In this document: positions 10,384 through 18,949 of the stretch, one piece after another | How positions within the stretch are numbered: position 1 is the first letter of the stretch | Layout: the number at the start of each line of letters is the position of its first letter | NCBI RefSeq assembly: GCF_004138485.1 | Contig: NZ_RYEV01000003.1 | Location: forward strand, 744,001 to 808,000 | DNA length: 64,000 nt | Direction of reading: 5' to 3' | Origin: Peristeroidobacter soli | GTDB lineage: Bacteria > Pseudomonadota > Gammaproteobacteria > Steroidobacterales > Steroidobacteraceae | Translations under genes and position numbers: made by a program | The notes under the pieces: model-generated | Database searches by the model: none | Seen by the model: the letters and a program-made list of their open reading frames with translations, nothing else | Told to the model about the DNA's origin: nothing

Positions 10384-10893
10384 CTAAATCAGATCCCGCA
10401 GCTGGCTGCGGCAGTGGCGCAGGGCCGTGGCCAGATATTTCTTCACCATGCTGGAAGAAATCCCCAGACGAGCCGCGATTTCGTCATAGGTCATCCCGTC
10501 GCGGCGGTGAAAAATCAGCACGGCGCGACAGGTCGGATTGAGCTGCCGCAGCGCCTGGTCGATGCGGTTGCGCAAAGTCGGGGCATCCGCCTGCACCTCC
10601 GCGGGGAGCTCGGGCTCGTCGTGCTCCCGTGTCCAGCGCATCAATCGAGCATCGTCGTTGCCCCGTTTGAGCTCGAGTTCGTGAATCAGGTTCGTGGCCA
10701 GGCGGAACAGATACGGCTCGGGGTCGCGGATCAGATCCTTGCGATCCAGACGCATCAGACGCACGTACGCTTCTTGCGCCACGTCGCGTGCGTCCGTCCC
10801 CGGCCGGACGCGCCGCCTGAGATAGCGGACCAGATCCGTGCCGATCTCGGCCACCACCTGGCGGACAAAGCGGTGGGAAGTGTCTTTTGCCAT
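10384..10893 (-). CDS. ECF RNA polymerase sigma factor, FecI-like
   Basis: ORF start refined to MAKDTSHRF (cat 10891-10893); region 2 'DARDVAQEAYVRLMRL', region 4 'YDEIAARLGISSSMVKKYLATALRHCR'. Confidence 0.92.
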   Translation of the reverse strand: MAKDTSHRFVRQVVAEIGTDLVRYLRRRVRPGTDARDVAQEAYVRLMRLDRKDLIRDPEPYLFRLATNLIHELELKRGNDDARLMRWTREHDEPELPAEVQADAPTLRNRIDQALRQLNPTCRAVLIFHRRDGMTYDEIAARLGISSSMVKKYLATALRHCRSQLRDLI

Positions 10894-11059
10894 CGATCCG
10901 GGATCCGTCTGCCCTCGGGGACTCCGCACGGTATGAGCGCGTTGATGATATGAGGGAGCCAACCCGAAAATCGGGTACCGGAATAGTAGCGCGGGAGGAA
11001 CCATTGAGGCTCCGGTCCGTATAAGCTCTGCGGACACGAATACCGCCTGGGGTGACGTC

Positions 11060-11908
11060 ATGCGTTGGCAAGGTCGGCAAGGCAGCTCGAACATCGAGGA
11101 TCGGCGCGGCGTCCGTTTCGGACGGGCCGGTGGCATTGGCATCGGCACCATCGTGCTGGCGCTGATCGCCATCTACTTCGGCCAGGACCCGTCGGTGGTG
11201 CTGCAAGGGGTGCAACCCTCGACGCCCACTGCCGAAGAGGGGCCGTATCAGGAGAGTCCCGAGGAAGCGCAGCTGCGCGAATTCGTCGGCGTGGTGCTGG
11301 CCGACACCGAAGAAACATGGGGCGACATCTTCAAGGGCATGGGACGCACCTATGAACAGCCGAAACTGGTGCTGTTCTCCGGCGCGGTTCAGTCCGCTTG
11401 CGGGTTTGCCGAGGCGGCGGTCGGGCCGTTCTATTGCCCCGGCGATCACAAGGTCTATATCGATCTGTCGTTCTATCAGGAACTGCAGAGCCGCTTCGGT
11501 GCACCCGGCGATTTCGCGCAGGCGTATGTGGTCGCGCATGAGATCGGGCACCACGTGCAAACGCTGCTGGGCATTTCCGAACAGAACATGGCGGCGCGGC
11601 AGCGGGCCAGCCAGGCCGAAGCGAATGCTTTGTCGGTGCGGCAGGAACTGCAGGCCGATTGTTTCGCCGGCATCTGGGCACACAACGCCGATCGTTCCCG
11701 TCAGCTGCTCGAGCAAGGCGATATCGAGGAAGGTTTGAATGCCGCGGCCGCCATCGGCGATGACCGGTTGCAGAAACAGGCGCGCGGCTATGTGGCGCCC
11801 GAGTCGTTCACTCATGGCAGCTCCGAACAGCGCGTGCGATGGTTCAAACGCGGTCTGGAGAGCGGTCAGCTGGACGCTTGTGATACTTTCGGTACGAAAC
11901 AGCTGTAA
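11060..11908 (+). CDS. ypfJ: Neutral zinc metallopeptidase, YpfJ family
   Basis: 'MRWQGRQGSSNIEDRRG', 'SACGFAEAAVGPFYCPGDHKVYIDLSFYQEL', 'AHEIGHHVQTLLG'. Confidence 0.93.
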   Translation: MRWQGRQGSSNIEDRRGVRFGRAGGIGIGTIVLALIAIYFGQDPSVVLQGVQPSTPTAEEGPYQESPEEAQLREFVGVVLADTEETWGDIFKGMGRTYEQPKLVLFSGAVQSACGFAEAAVGPFYCPGDHKVYIDLSFYQELQSRFGAPGDFAQAYVVAHEIGHHVQTLLGISEQNMAARQRASQAEANALSVRQELQADCFAGIWAHNADRSRQLLEQGDIEEGLNAAAAIGDDRLQKQARGYVAPESFTHGSSEQRVRWFKRGLESGQLDACDTFGTKQL

Positions 11909-11971
11909 ACAGTTGTATCGCCTGTCAATAGCTATGATAACTTAGGCTCCGCACACACCTGGGGAGGTACG

Positions 11972-13609
11972 GTGCGGGAGCAGCTCGCTGGTATCCAGTT
12001 CGCGGCAACGTCGAGTGCGGAGCAACCCATTGCACGCGCCAGCGCGCAACTGACCGCGTTTGTCGGACGCACCCTTCGCGGCCCGCTGCATCAACCCATC
12101 ATCGTCCGCAGCTTCGCGGACTTTCAGCAGCACTTCGGCGGCTTGTGGCAGCCGAGCCCCCTTTCCTACGCGGTCGAGCATTTCTTCGAGCAGGGCGGTC
12201 GCCAGGCAGTGATCGTTCGAGTCGCGAATGCGGCTGCGCCGGTGACTTTATCTTTGAAATGCGGCCGCGAGACCTTGCGGTTGGAAGCGCGGGCGCCCGG
12301 CACTCGTGAGTTTCTGCGAGCTTCGATCGACTACGACAACATCGAGAGCGGCGAAGAGCAGACCTTCAATCTGGTCATTCAACGGGTGCGCTCGCCGGGC
12401 TCCGAACGGGTCGAGGAACAGGAAACGTTCCGCGCGCTGTCGGTGGATCCGCAGTCGCCCCGGTATGTGACTTCGGTGTTGTTGGAGTCGGACCTGATGC
12501 GCGTGCGCGGCAGTGTGCCGATGCTGCGACCCGATCGCACGCTCATGCCGGGCACCAATCTGCCGGTGGGCTATGTGAGCTCCAATCCCGATGGCGACGA
12601 TGGCAAGCCCATCACCGACTATGACGTCATCGGTTCGGCGGCCCGCTGCACGGGTTTGTTTGCTTTGGAAAATGTCGACGACCTGGCGTTCGTCTATATC
12701 CCGCCGCTCGCGCGGGTCATCGATGTGGGCGTGAGCGCGTTGCTGGTTGCGACCCGGTTCTGCCGGGACAAGCGGGCGATGCTGATCGTCGATCCGCCGT
12801 CGTCCTGGGAAAGCACGTCCGAGGCGATTCGTTCGCTCAAGGCGCTCGACTTCCGCAGTGATAACGCGCTGCTGTTCTTTCCCCGGATCTCGGCGATGGA
12901 TCGGTTGCGGGGGCGGGTCGAAGTGTTTGGCAATGGCGGGGCGGTGGCAGGATTGTTGTCACGCTCGGGCGAGGCGGTTGCGGCGGCGGTGACTGAGCGC
13001 GAGCCGGAACCGATGCTACGGTCCAGTGCCAAGCTCGCCAGGGAAGTAAACAGCTCCGACCGGTGGTTGCTCGCGGCCATGGGCGTCAATGTGTTGCAGT
13101 CGGTGCGCAACCCCGATCGCGAATGGCCTGCGTTGCGGACCTTGGCCTGCGGCGCGAGTGCGTCGTCGGATTGGTCTTATCTGGCGCAGCGGCGGTTTTC
13201 GCTGTTCGTCGTCAACGCGATCGAGCGCGGCACTCGTTGGTGCTCGGGATCGCCCAATACGGCGAGCACCTGGATGCGCGTGTCGCGGCAGATCTCAAAT
13301 TTCTTGAGCGAGCTGCGCAGTGCCGGCGCGTTTGCTTCGGTGCCGGCGGATCAGGCGTTCCTGGTCATTTGTGACGAGCGCATCAATGACGAGGCGGATG
13401 GCATCAACATCCTGGTGCAGTTCGCGGCGATGCATGCGGGCGCTTATCACAGCTTCATGCTGACTCATCGACCCGGCGGCGCCACGGTGCGGCCCGTGAT
13501 GGTGAACCGCTTCGAGGCGACGCTCGTGGTGTCGCGTGAGCTGGAGCAGGAGATCACCCTGCGGCTCACGCCCAAGGACGATCTGATTAGCGTGCTGGCT
13601 TTGAATTGA
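11972..13609 (+). CDS. Phage/contractile-injection-system tail sheath protein, apparently orphan
   Basis: GTG start after GGGGAGG RBS; sheath-like N-term 'AQLTAFVGRTLRGPLHQPIIVRSFADFQQHFGGLWQPSPLSYAVEHFFEQGGRQAVIVRV' and C-term 'YLAQRRFSLFVVNAIERGTRWCSGSPNTASTWMRVSRQISNFLSELRSAGAF...AFLVICD...NDEADGINILVQFA'. Confidence 0.88.
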   Translation: MREQLAGIQFAATSSAEQPIARASAQLTAFVGRTLRGPLHQPIIVRSFADFQQHFGGLWQPSPLSYAVEHFFEQGGRQAVIVRVANAAAPVTLSLKCGRETLRLEARAPGTREFLRASIDYDNIESGEEQTFNLVIQRVRSPGSERVEEQETFRALSVDPQSPRYVTSVLLESDLMRVRGSVPMLRPDRTLMPGTNLPVGYVSSNPDGDDGKPITDYDVIGSAARCTGLFALENVDDLAFVYIPPLARVIDVGVSALLVATRFCRDKRAMLIVDPPSSWESTSEAIRSLKALDFRSDNALLFFPRISAMDRLRGRVEVFGNGGAVAGLLSRSGEAVAAAVTEREPEPMLRSSAKLAREVNSSDRWLLAAMGVNVLQSVRNPDREWPALRTLACGASASSDWSYLAQRRFSLFVVNAIERGTRWCSGSPNTASTWMRVSRQISNFLSELRSAGAFASVPADQAFLVICDERINDEADGINILVQFAAMHAGAYHSFMLTHRPGGATVRPVMVNRFEATLVVSRELEQEITLRLTPKDDLISVLALN

Positions 13610-14159
13610 CCGGCGTCGTCTTCTTCCACAGCACTTCCTGGCCGTTCTCGTGCCGCGCCAGCACTCGTGCGATGACGAACAGCAGATCGGACAGCCGATT
13701 CAAGTAACGCGTCACTTCCGGCGCGATCTCTTCCTGCTTCGACGCCGCCCATGAACAGCGTTCCGCTCTGCGCGTGATGGCGCGCGCCAGGTGACAGGTC
13801 GATGCGGCCGGTCCACCGCCGGGCAGAATGAATTCCTTCAACGGCGGCAGCGGCTCGTTGAACTTATCCAACGTGTCCTCCAGCCCATCGATATGCGCCG
13901 CCGTGATCACCCGATACCCCGGCACCGCCAGCTCCCCCCCCAGATCGAACAACTCATGCTGAATCCGGGTCAGCGCCGTCGCCACCTCCGCCGGCAGGTT
14001 GGGCACCGCCAGAATCATCCCGATCGCACTGTTCGCCTCATCCACCGTCCCATACGCCTCGATCCGCGCATGCGTCTTCTCAACCCGCGAACCGTCGCCC
14101 AATCCGGTCGTGCCGTCATCCCCGGTGCGTGTGTAGATTTTCGAGAGGCGGTGGCCCAT
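13587..14159 (-). CDS. Cob(I)alamin adenosyltransferase, PduO/MMAB type
   Basis: 'IYTRTGDDGTTGLGDGSRVEKTHARIEAYGTVDEANSAIG', 'FILPGGGPAASTCHLARAITRRAER'. Confidence 0.95.
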   Translation of the reverse strand: MGHRLSKIYTRTGDDGTTGLGDGSRVEKTHARIEAYGTVDEANSAIGMILAVPNLPAEVATALTRIQHELFDLGGELAVPGYRVITAAHIDGLEDTLDKFNEPLPPLKEFILPGGGPAASTCHLARAITRRAERCSWAASKQEEIAPEVTRYLNRLSDLLFVIARVLARHENGQEVLWKKTTPVNSKPAR

Positions 14160-14342
14160 GTCGGTGCTCGTCAGTAGGAGTCGAAAAGCTAACCTTGCCC
14201 GGATCGGGCGGGATTGTCGACTGCTCGGACGGAGCGCGCTCGGCAGCCTGCTAAATTTTCCAGAAGTGACAAAAATTTTCTGATGAATCTATCAAATAAT
14301 TATAAATTAAATCAATTAGTTATGTACAAATTGGCAAGCCGT

Positions 14343-14435
14343 ATTCTTTATTCTTGAATTGAGAATATTGACTCAGCTCGGAAGCCTGCTAGGGTCGCTG
14401 ACGGAGCCGGCATTCTCAATTCAAGAATCAAGAAT
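14343..14435. promoter_or_regulatory. Pair of 24-nt inverted repeats, candidate operator for the downstream wHTH gene
   Basis: Arm 1 14343-14366 ATTCTTTATTCTTGAATTGAGAAT; arm 2 14412-14435 ATTCTCAATTCAAGAATCAAGAAT (23/24 reverse complement); arm 2 directly abuts the ATG at 14436. Confidence 0.75.
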
Positions 14436-14981
14436 ATGGCGCGACGGAGCACCCAGCAGCTGGTGTTGAAACCGCAGGATCTGTACGTCCTGCTGGCGCT
14501 GCTTACCAGTGCCGAAGATCGACCCACCTATGCCCGACTGGCGGATCGCACCGGCTTGGCGGTATCGGCGGTGCATGCATCTTTGAAGCGGGCTGTCGCT
14601 GCCGGACTGGCAGTCATTCGTGAGGGGCGGCCGTCGGTTCTGAGGCCGCAGCTCAAAGAGTTTGTGCTCGGAGGCGCCCGATACGCTTTCCCAGCAGTGC
14701 TCGGTCGGGTGGGGCGCGGTGTACCCACTGCCTATGCGGCCGAGCCACTGAAGAGTGTCATCGCTGCGTCCGCCGACCCGATCCCGGTTTGGGCTCACAG
14801 CAGCGGCAAGGCGCGAGGTGTCAGTCTGGCTCCGCTATATCCGACCATTCCCGAAGCGGCGCCGAGGGACGCGGATCTTTACGCCGTCCTTGCGCTGTTC
14901 GATGCATATCGCTCCGGTCAGGCGCGCGAGCGCGCGGCCGCGCAGAAGCTATTGGAGAAATATTTCAGTGGCGCTGCGTGA
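14436..14981 (+). CDS. Winged-HTH regulator (putative antitoxin/autoregulator of NTase pair)
   Basis: 'DLYVLLALLTSAEDRPTYARLADRTGLAVSAVHASLKRAVAAGLAVI' helix-turn-helix pattern; translationally overlaps the NTase gene. Confidence 0.7.
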   Translation: MARRSTQQLVLKPQDLYVLLALLTSAEDRPTYARLADRTGLAVSAVHASLKRAVAAGLAVIREGRPSVLRPQLKEFVLGGARYAFPAVLGRVGRGVPTAYAAEPLKSVIAASADPIPVWAHSSGKARGVSLAPLYPTIPEAAPRDADLYAVLALFDAYRSGQARERAAAQKLLEKYFSGAA

Positions 14982-15663
14982 CCCGAATGTCGCGAAGCTG
15001 CAATTGGTCGCTCACGCGCTTGGCTCATTGCGCGAGCAAGTCGTGTTCGTGGGCGGTTGCGCGGTCGGCCTGCTCATAACAGATGAGGCTGCGGCGCCAG
15101 TGCGAGCCACGCTGGATGTCGATCTCGTCGTGTCTGTGTCGGCGCTGTCTGCATATCACGGGCTCGAAAAGGATCTTTCCGCGCTGGGCTTCAAACGAGA
15201 CATGACTGCCGACGCGCCGATCTGCCGCTGGCGTTATCGAGGACTGGAAGTCGATGTGATGCCCACCGACCCGGGCATTCTCGGTTTCTCGAATCGGTGG
15301 TATCCACTGGCCGTGAGCAGCGCGCAGTCTTTCAAACTTCCCAATGGCCATGAGATCCGGTTGATTGCCGCGCCGGTCTTCGTCGCAACGAAATTTGAAG
15401 CGCATGCGGACCGCGGCGCTGGCGATCTGCTCGCCAGTCACGATTTGGAAGATATCGTCAATGTCATTGATGGCAGGCCCAGTCTGCTGAATGAAATTGC
15501 GATGAGCCCGCGCGAGTTGCGTGAGTATCTCGCTCAACGCTGCACTGCTTTGTTGGAGACGCCGCTGTTCGCCGACTATTTGCCAGGGTTGATTGCATCT
15601 GGTGACGACCAGGCCGACCGGGTGCAATTGGTTTACGAACGAATTCAGGCAATCGCCAGTTAG
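14968..15663 (+). CDS. Nucleotidyltransferase-fold protein (AbiEii/MNT-like), putative toxin or effector
   Basis: GTG start overlapping the upstream stop by 14 nt; NTase signature 'VFVGGCAVGLLITDEAAAPVRATLDVDLVV' (GG-x-A ... DxD) and 'YRGLEVDVMP'. Confidence 0.75.
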   Translation: MALRDPNVAKLQLVAHALGSLREQVVFVGGCAVGLLITDEAAAPVRATLDVDLVVSVSALSAYHGLEKDLSALGFKRDMTADAPICRWRYRGLEVDVMPTDPGILGFSNRWYPLAVSSAQSFKLPNGHEIRLIAAPVFVATKFEAHADRGAGDLLASHDLEDIVNVIDGRPSLLNEIAMSPRELREYLAQRCTALLETPLFADYLPGLIASGDDQADRVQLVYERIQAIAS

Positions 15664-17141
15664 GTCGCGAGCTTCGCGACTTTCTCGAGCCCATCGATAT
15701 CCAGCGACAGCTCGATCTGCCGCGCCACGCAGTCGAGTGCTTGTTCCACCCTATGAGCGTAGTCCTCGTTGTTGGATTGCGCGCCCAGGCGTGCAAGGAA
15801 AGCTGAGCGGAAGGTGGGGGAGTGGAAGAGGCCGTGGATGTGGCAGCCGAGGATGCGGGTGTCGGGGGAGACAGCGCCATCGGTGGTGCCGTTGTCGAAG
15901 CGGATGAAGGGGCTCGAAGCGGCGGCGGGGCCGGTGGAGAGGCCGAGGTGCATTTCGTAGCCGCTGATCGCGGAATCGGTGACGAGGTCCGTGCCGGTGA
16001 TGGCGCGGAGTTGTTTGTCGCCGGTCATGGTGGTGGTGATGTCGAGCAGGCCGAGGCCGCGGGTGGAATCCAGGTGGCCTTCGATCCGCTGCGGATCGAG
16101 CACGACGTTGCCGAGCATTTGATAGCCGGCGCAAATGCCGAGCACGCGGCCGCCACGGCGGACGTGAGCGAGCAGGTCGATGTCCCAGCCTTGCGAACGG
16201 AAGAATTCGAGGTCGGCGATGGTCGCCTTGCTGCCGGGAAGAATGATCAGTGTCGCATCGAGCGGCAGCGGCTGACCCGGCGGAATGAACATCAGCTCGA
16301 CCTGTTCCTCCCCGCGCAGCGGATCGAAGTCGTCGAAGTTCGCGATGTGAGGCAGCCGGGGAATGACGATGCGAATGCGGCCTCGCTCGCCCGTGCTCGA
16401 AGGCGCAACGCCCGACTGATCGAGCTGCATGGCGTCCTCCGCCGGCAGCGCGCCAGCATGATGCAGCCAAGGCACGACACCGAGTCGCTGCCATCCGGTG
16501 CGCCCCTCGATCGTCCTCAGCCCGTCATCGAACAAACTCGCATCGCCTCGAAACTTGTTGATGATGAACCCGCGAATGCGAGCCCGATCCGCCTCGTCGA
16601 GCACTGCATGCGCGCCGACCAGCGAAGCAATCACATGCCCGCGGTCGATATCGCCGACCAGCACGACAGGCACATCGGCGGCATGCGCGAATCCCATGTT
16701 CGCGATGTCATGGGTTCGTAAGTTTGTTTCGGCAGGGCTGCCGGCGCCTTCGACGATCACGAGCTGCGACTCATCTTGCAGTCGGCGGAAACTTTCCACC
16801 GCGATCTGCAACAGCTGCCGTTTGTCACGCCCATGCGCACTGGCCTGCATGACACCCTGGCGACGACCGCGAACGATCAGCTGCGAGCCGATATCGCTTT
16901 GCGGCTTCAACAACACAGGATTCATATCGACCGTCGGCGGTGTCCGGCAGGCGAGGGCCTGCAGCGCCGTCGAGCGGCCGATCTCGCCGCCATCCGGCGT
17001 CACGGCGGCATTGTTCGACATGTTCTGCGGCTTGAACGGCCGCACGGTCAGGCCGCGATTGGTGAACAGGCGGCACAACCCGGCGACCAGCAGGGATTTG
17101 CCGACGTCCGAGCCGCAGCCTTGAATCATGATCGCTGGCAT
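15660..17141 (-). CDS. cobQ: Cobyric acid synthase
   Basis: 'MIQGCGSDVGKSLLVAGLCRLFTNRGLTVRPFKPQNMSNNAAVTPDGGEIGRSTALQALAC', 'LGICAGYQMLG'. Confidence 0.97.
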   Translation of the reverse strand: MPAIMIQGCGSDVGKSLLVAGLCRLFTNRGLTVRPFKPQNMSNNAAVTPDGGEIGRSTALQALACRTPPTVDMNPVLLKPQSDIGSQLIVRGRRQGVMQASAHGRDKRQLLQIAVESFRRLQDESQLVIVEGAGSPAETNLRTHDIANMGFAHAADVPVVLVGDIDRGHVIASLVGAHAVLDEADRARIRGFIINKFRGDASLFDDGLRTIEGRTGWQRLGVVPWLHHAGALPAEDAMQLDQSGVAPSSTGERGRIRIVIPRLPHIANFDDFDPLRGEEQVELMFIPPGQPLPLDATLIILPGSKATIADLEFFRSQGWDIDLLAHVRRGGRVLGICAGYQMLGNVVLDPQRIEGHLDSTRGLGLLDITTTMTGDKQLRAITGTDLVTDSAISGYEMHLGLSTGPAAASSPFIRFDNGTTDGAVSPDTRILGCHIHGLFHSPTFRSAFLARLGAQSNNEDYAHRVEQALDCVARQIELSLDIDGLEKVAKLAT

Positions 17142-17208
17142 CAGCCGTGCGCTCCGAGTGGGAATGCCGCGGGCATCAGCCGTTCGCTGCTATCGCGAGG
17201 CGAAGTCA

Positions 17209-18153
17209 TCAATCGTTCGTTCCCATGGCAAATCCCACCGCCAAAGCGGCGAGCCACAACAGGCCGCACGCGATCACATAGATCCGCAAGCCACGCTTGA
17301 GATCGTCGACCGTCGGCGACGAGCCTGCGCCGAAGATCGGCCGTTCATGCATGACGCCGTCGTAAGCCGTCGGCCCGCCCAGTCGAATGCGTAACGCGCC
17401 TGCCATCGCAGCTTCCGGCCAGCCCGCGTTGGGCGACGCATGTTTCGGCGCATCTCGCCACATGACCAACAAGCCGCCGCCGCCCGCGATGGCGAGCAGC
17501 GCGCCCGCGAGCCGGGCGGGAATGAGATTCACGAGATCGTCGGTGCGTGCTGCGAACCAACCGAACATTCGCCACCGCGGTTCGCGATGGCCGATCAAAC
17601 TGTCGGCGGTGTTCAGTGCTTTATAGGCAAACAGTCCGGGCAGGCCGCCAACGAACAACCAGAACGCCGGCGCGACGATGCCGTCGTTGAAACTCTCCGC
17701 GAGGCTTTCCAGCGCCGCGCCAGCCACATCGGATTCATTCAGCGACGCCGTATCACGACCAACGATCTGTGCAACCTCACGCCGTGCGGCAACCAAATCG
17801 CCGTCGGTCAAAGGCAGAAGCACCGCGCGAACGTGAGTGTACAAACTGTGCTGGGCCAAACCGGTGCTGGCCACCAAAGCAACCAGAGCGGCACCGAAAG
17901 AAACGCCACCGGCCAGGCGCTGGACGAGATAGCCAACGCCAGCCGCGCCACCCGTCACAATGACGACGGTGACGACACCCAGCATCCGACGCGTCAGATC
18001 GCCCAGCTCCGGCCGGTTCAACCGGCGCTCCAGCGCGGCGAGGGCGACACCGATCCAAACGACGGGATGACGAATCGCTCGATAGATGGCGTGCGGGTAG
18101 CCGACGCAGGCTTCGACGACGAGCGCGGCGACCAGCAGCCAGGGATCGAACAT
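17209..18153 (-). CDS. cbiB: Adenosylcobinamide-phosphate synthase
   Basis: Start at MFDPWLLVAALVVEACVGYPHAIYRAIRHPVVWIG; 'SLAESFNDGIVAPAFWLFVGGLPGLFAYKALNTADSLIGH'. Confidence 0.95.
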   Translation of the reverse strand: MFDPWLLVAALVVEACVGYPHAIYRAIRHPVVWIGVALAALERRLNRPELGDLTRRMLGVVTVVIVTGGAAGVGYLVQRLAGGVSFGAALVALVASTGLAQHSLYTHVRAVLLPLTDGDLVAARREVAQIVGRDTASLNESDVAGAALESLAESFNDGIVAPAFWLFVGGLPGLFAYKALNTADSLIGHREPRWRMFGWFAARTDDLVNLIPARLAGALLAIAGGGGLLVMWRDAPKHASPNAGWPEAAMAGALRIRLGGPTAYDGVMHERPIFGAGSSPTVDDLKRGLRIYVIACGLLWLAALAVGFAMGTND

Positions 18154-18157
18154 GGCG

Positions 18158-18949
18158 CTAACTCCGGCTCGCGCGCCCGTGGATGGCGATGGTTGGCGGC
18201 GTACCGTCGGCGCCGTCGATCCACCGCGCGTCGATGTTATAAACATCGCGCAGGATCTGCGGCGCCAGTGCTTCTCGGGGCGGACCGTCCGCAACGATGC
18301 GACCGCCGTTGATGATGACCACGCGGTCGGCGATTCTCGCCGCCAGCGTGAGATCGTGAATGGTCAACACCACGCCGCCGCCTTGATCGGCCGCCGCGCG
18401 CAACAACTCCGCTGCTTCGAACTGATGTGACGGATCGAGACCGGTGAACGGCTCGTCCGCCAGAATCCAGTCCGACTCTCCGGCCAGCACCCGAGCCAGC
18501 AGCACGCGAGCGCGCTCACCACCCGATAGCGTGGTAACGGTGCGATCCGACCATTGCGTGACTTCGGTTTTAGCCATGGCCCGTGCGACAGCAGCGCGAT
18601 CTTCTTCGTCGCTGCTGAGGCCATGAAACGGAATGCGGCCGAGCCCAACCAACGTTTGCACGTCGACCGCCCAGGCGATCTCGGGGGTCTGGGGCAGGAA
18701 GGCGATGTGACGCGCACGTTGCATGGCTGCCATGGAATAGAGCGATGTTCCATCCAGTTCGACCGCGCCGCGCTCCGGCCGAAGCAGGCCGACGATGCAC
18801 GACAACAGCGTGGACTTGCCGGCCCCGTTCGGGCCGAGCACCGCGGTGATGGCGCCTGACTGCAATTGCAGATCGATGGCATCCAACACGACGCGGCTGC
18901 CCCGTCGAAACTGTAGTCCGCTGATCTTCAGAGTGCTAGGGCGCGTCAT
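18158..18949 (-). CDS. btuD: ABC transporter ATP-binding protein (BtuD/FecE-like)
   Basis: Walker A 'GPNGAGKST', signature 'LSGGERARVLLARVLAG', Walker B 'WILADEP'. Confidence 0.9.
   Translation of the reverse strand: MTRPSTLKISGLQFRRGSRVVLDAIDLQLQSGAITAVLGPNGAGKSTLLSCIVGLLRPERGAVELDGTSLYSMAAMQRARHIAFLPQTPEIAWAVDVQTLVGLGRIPFHGLSSDEEDRAAVARAMAKTEVTQWSDRTVTTLSGGERARVLLARVLAGESDWILADEPFTGLDPSHQFEAAELLRAAADQGGGVVLTIHDLTLAARIADRVVIINGGRIVADGPPREALAPQILRDVYNIDARWIDGADGTPPTIAIHGRASRS

Noticed and set aside
4231-10893. Lasso-peptide biosynthetic cluster
   Set aside because: Sigma/FecR/receptor/S9 order is reminiscent, but no precursor, B1/B2 or cyclase-like ORF is seen and the S9 protein was not recognisable as the isopeptidase type
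10484-11815. 443-aa minus-strand ORF overlapping ypfJ and the ECF sigma gene
   Set aside because: Conflicts with two well-supported genes on both flanks; shadow ORF
11972-13609. Prophage or T6SS remnant
   Set aside because: Only the sheath is present; no integrase, terminase, tube, baseplate or ClpV-like gene nearby
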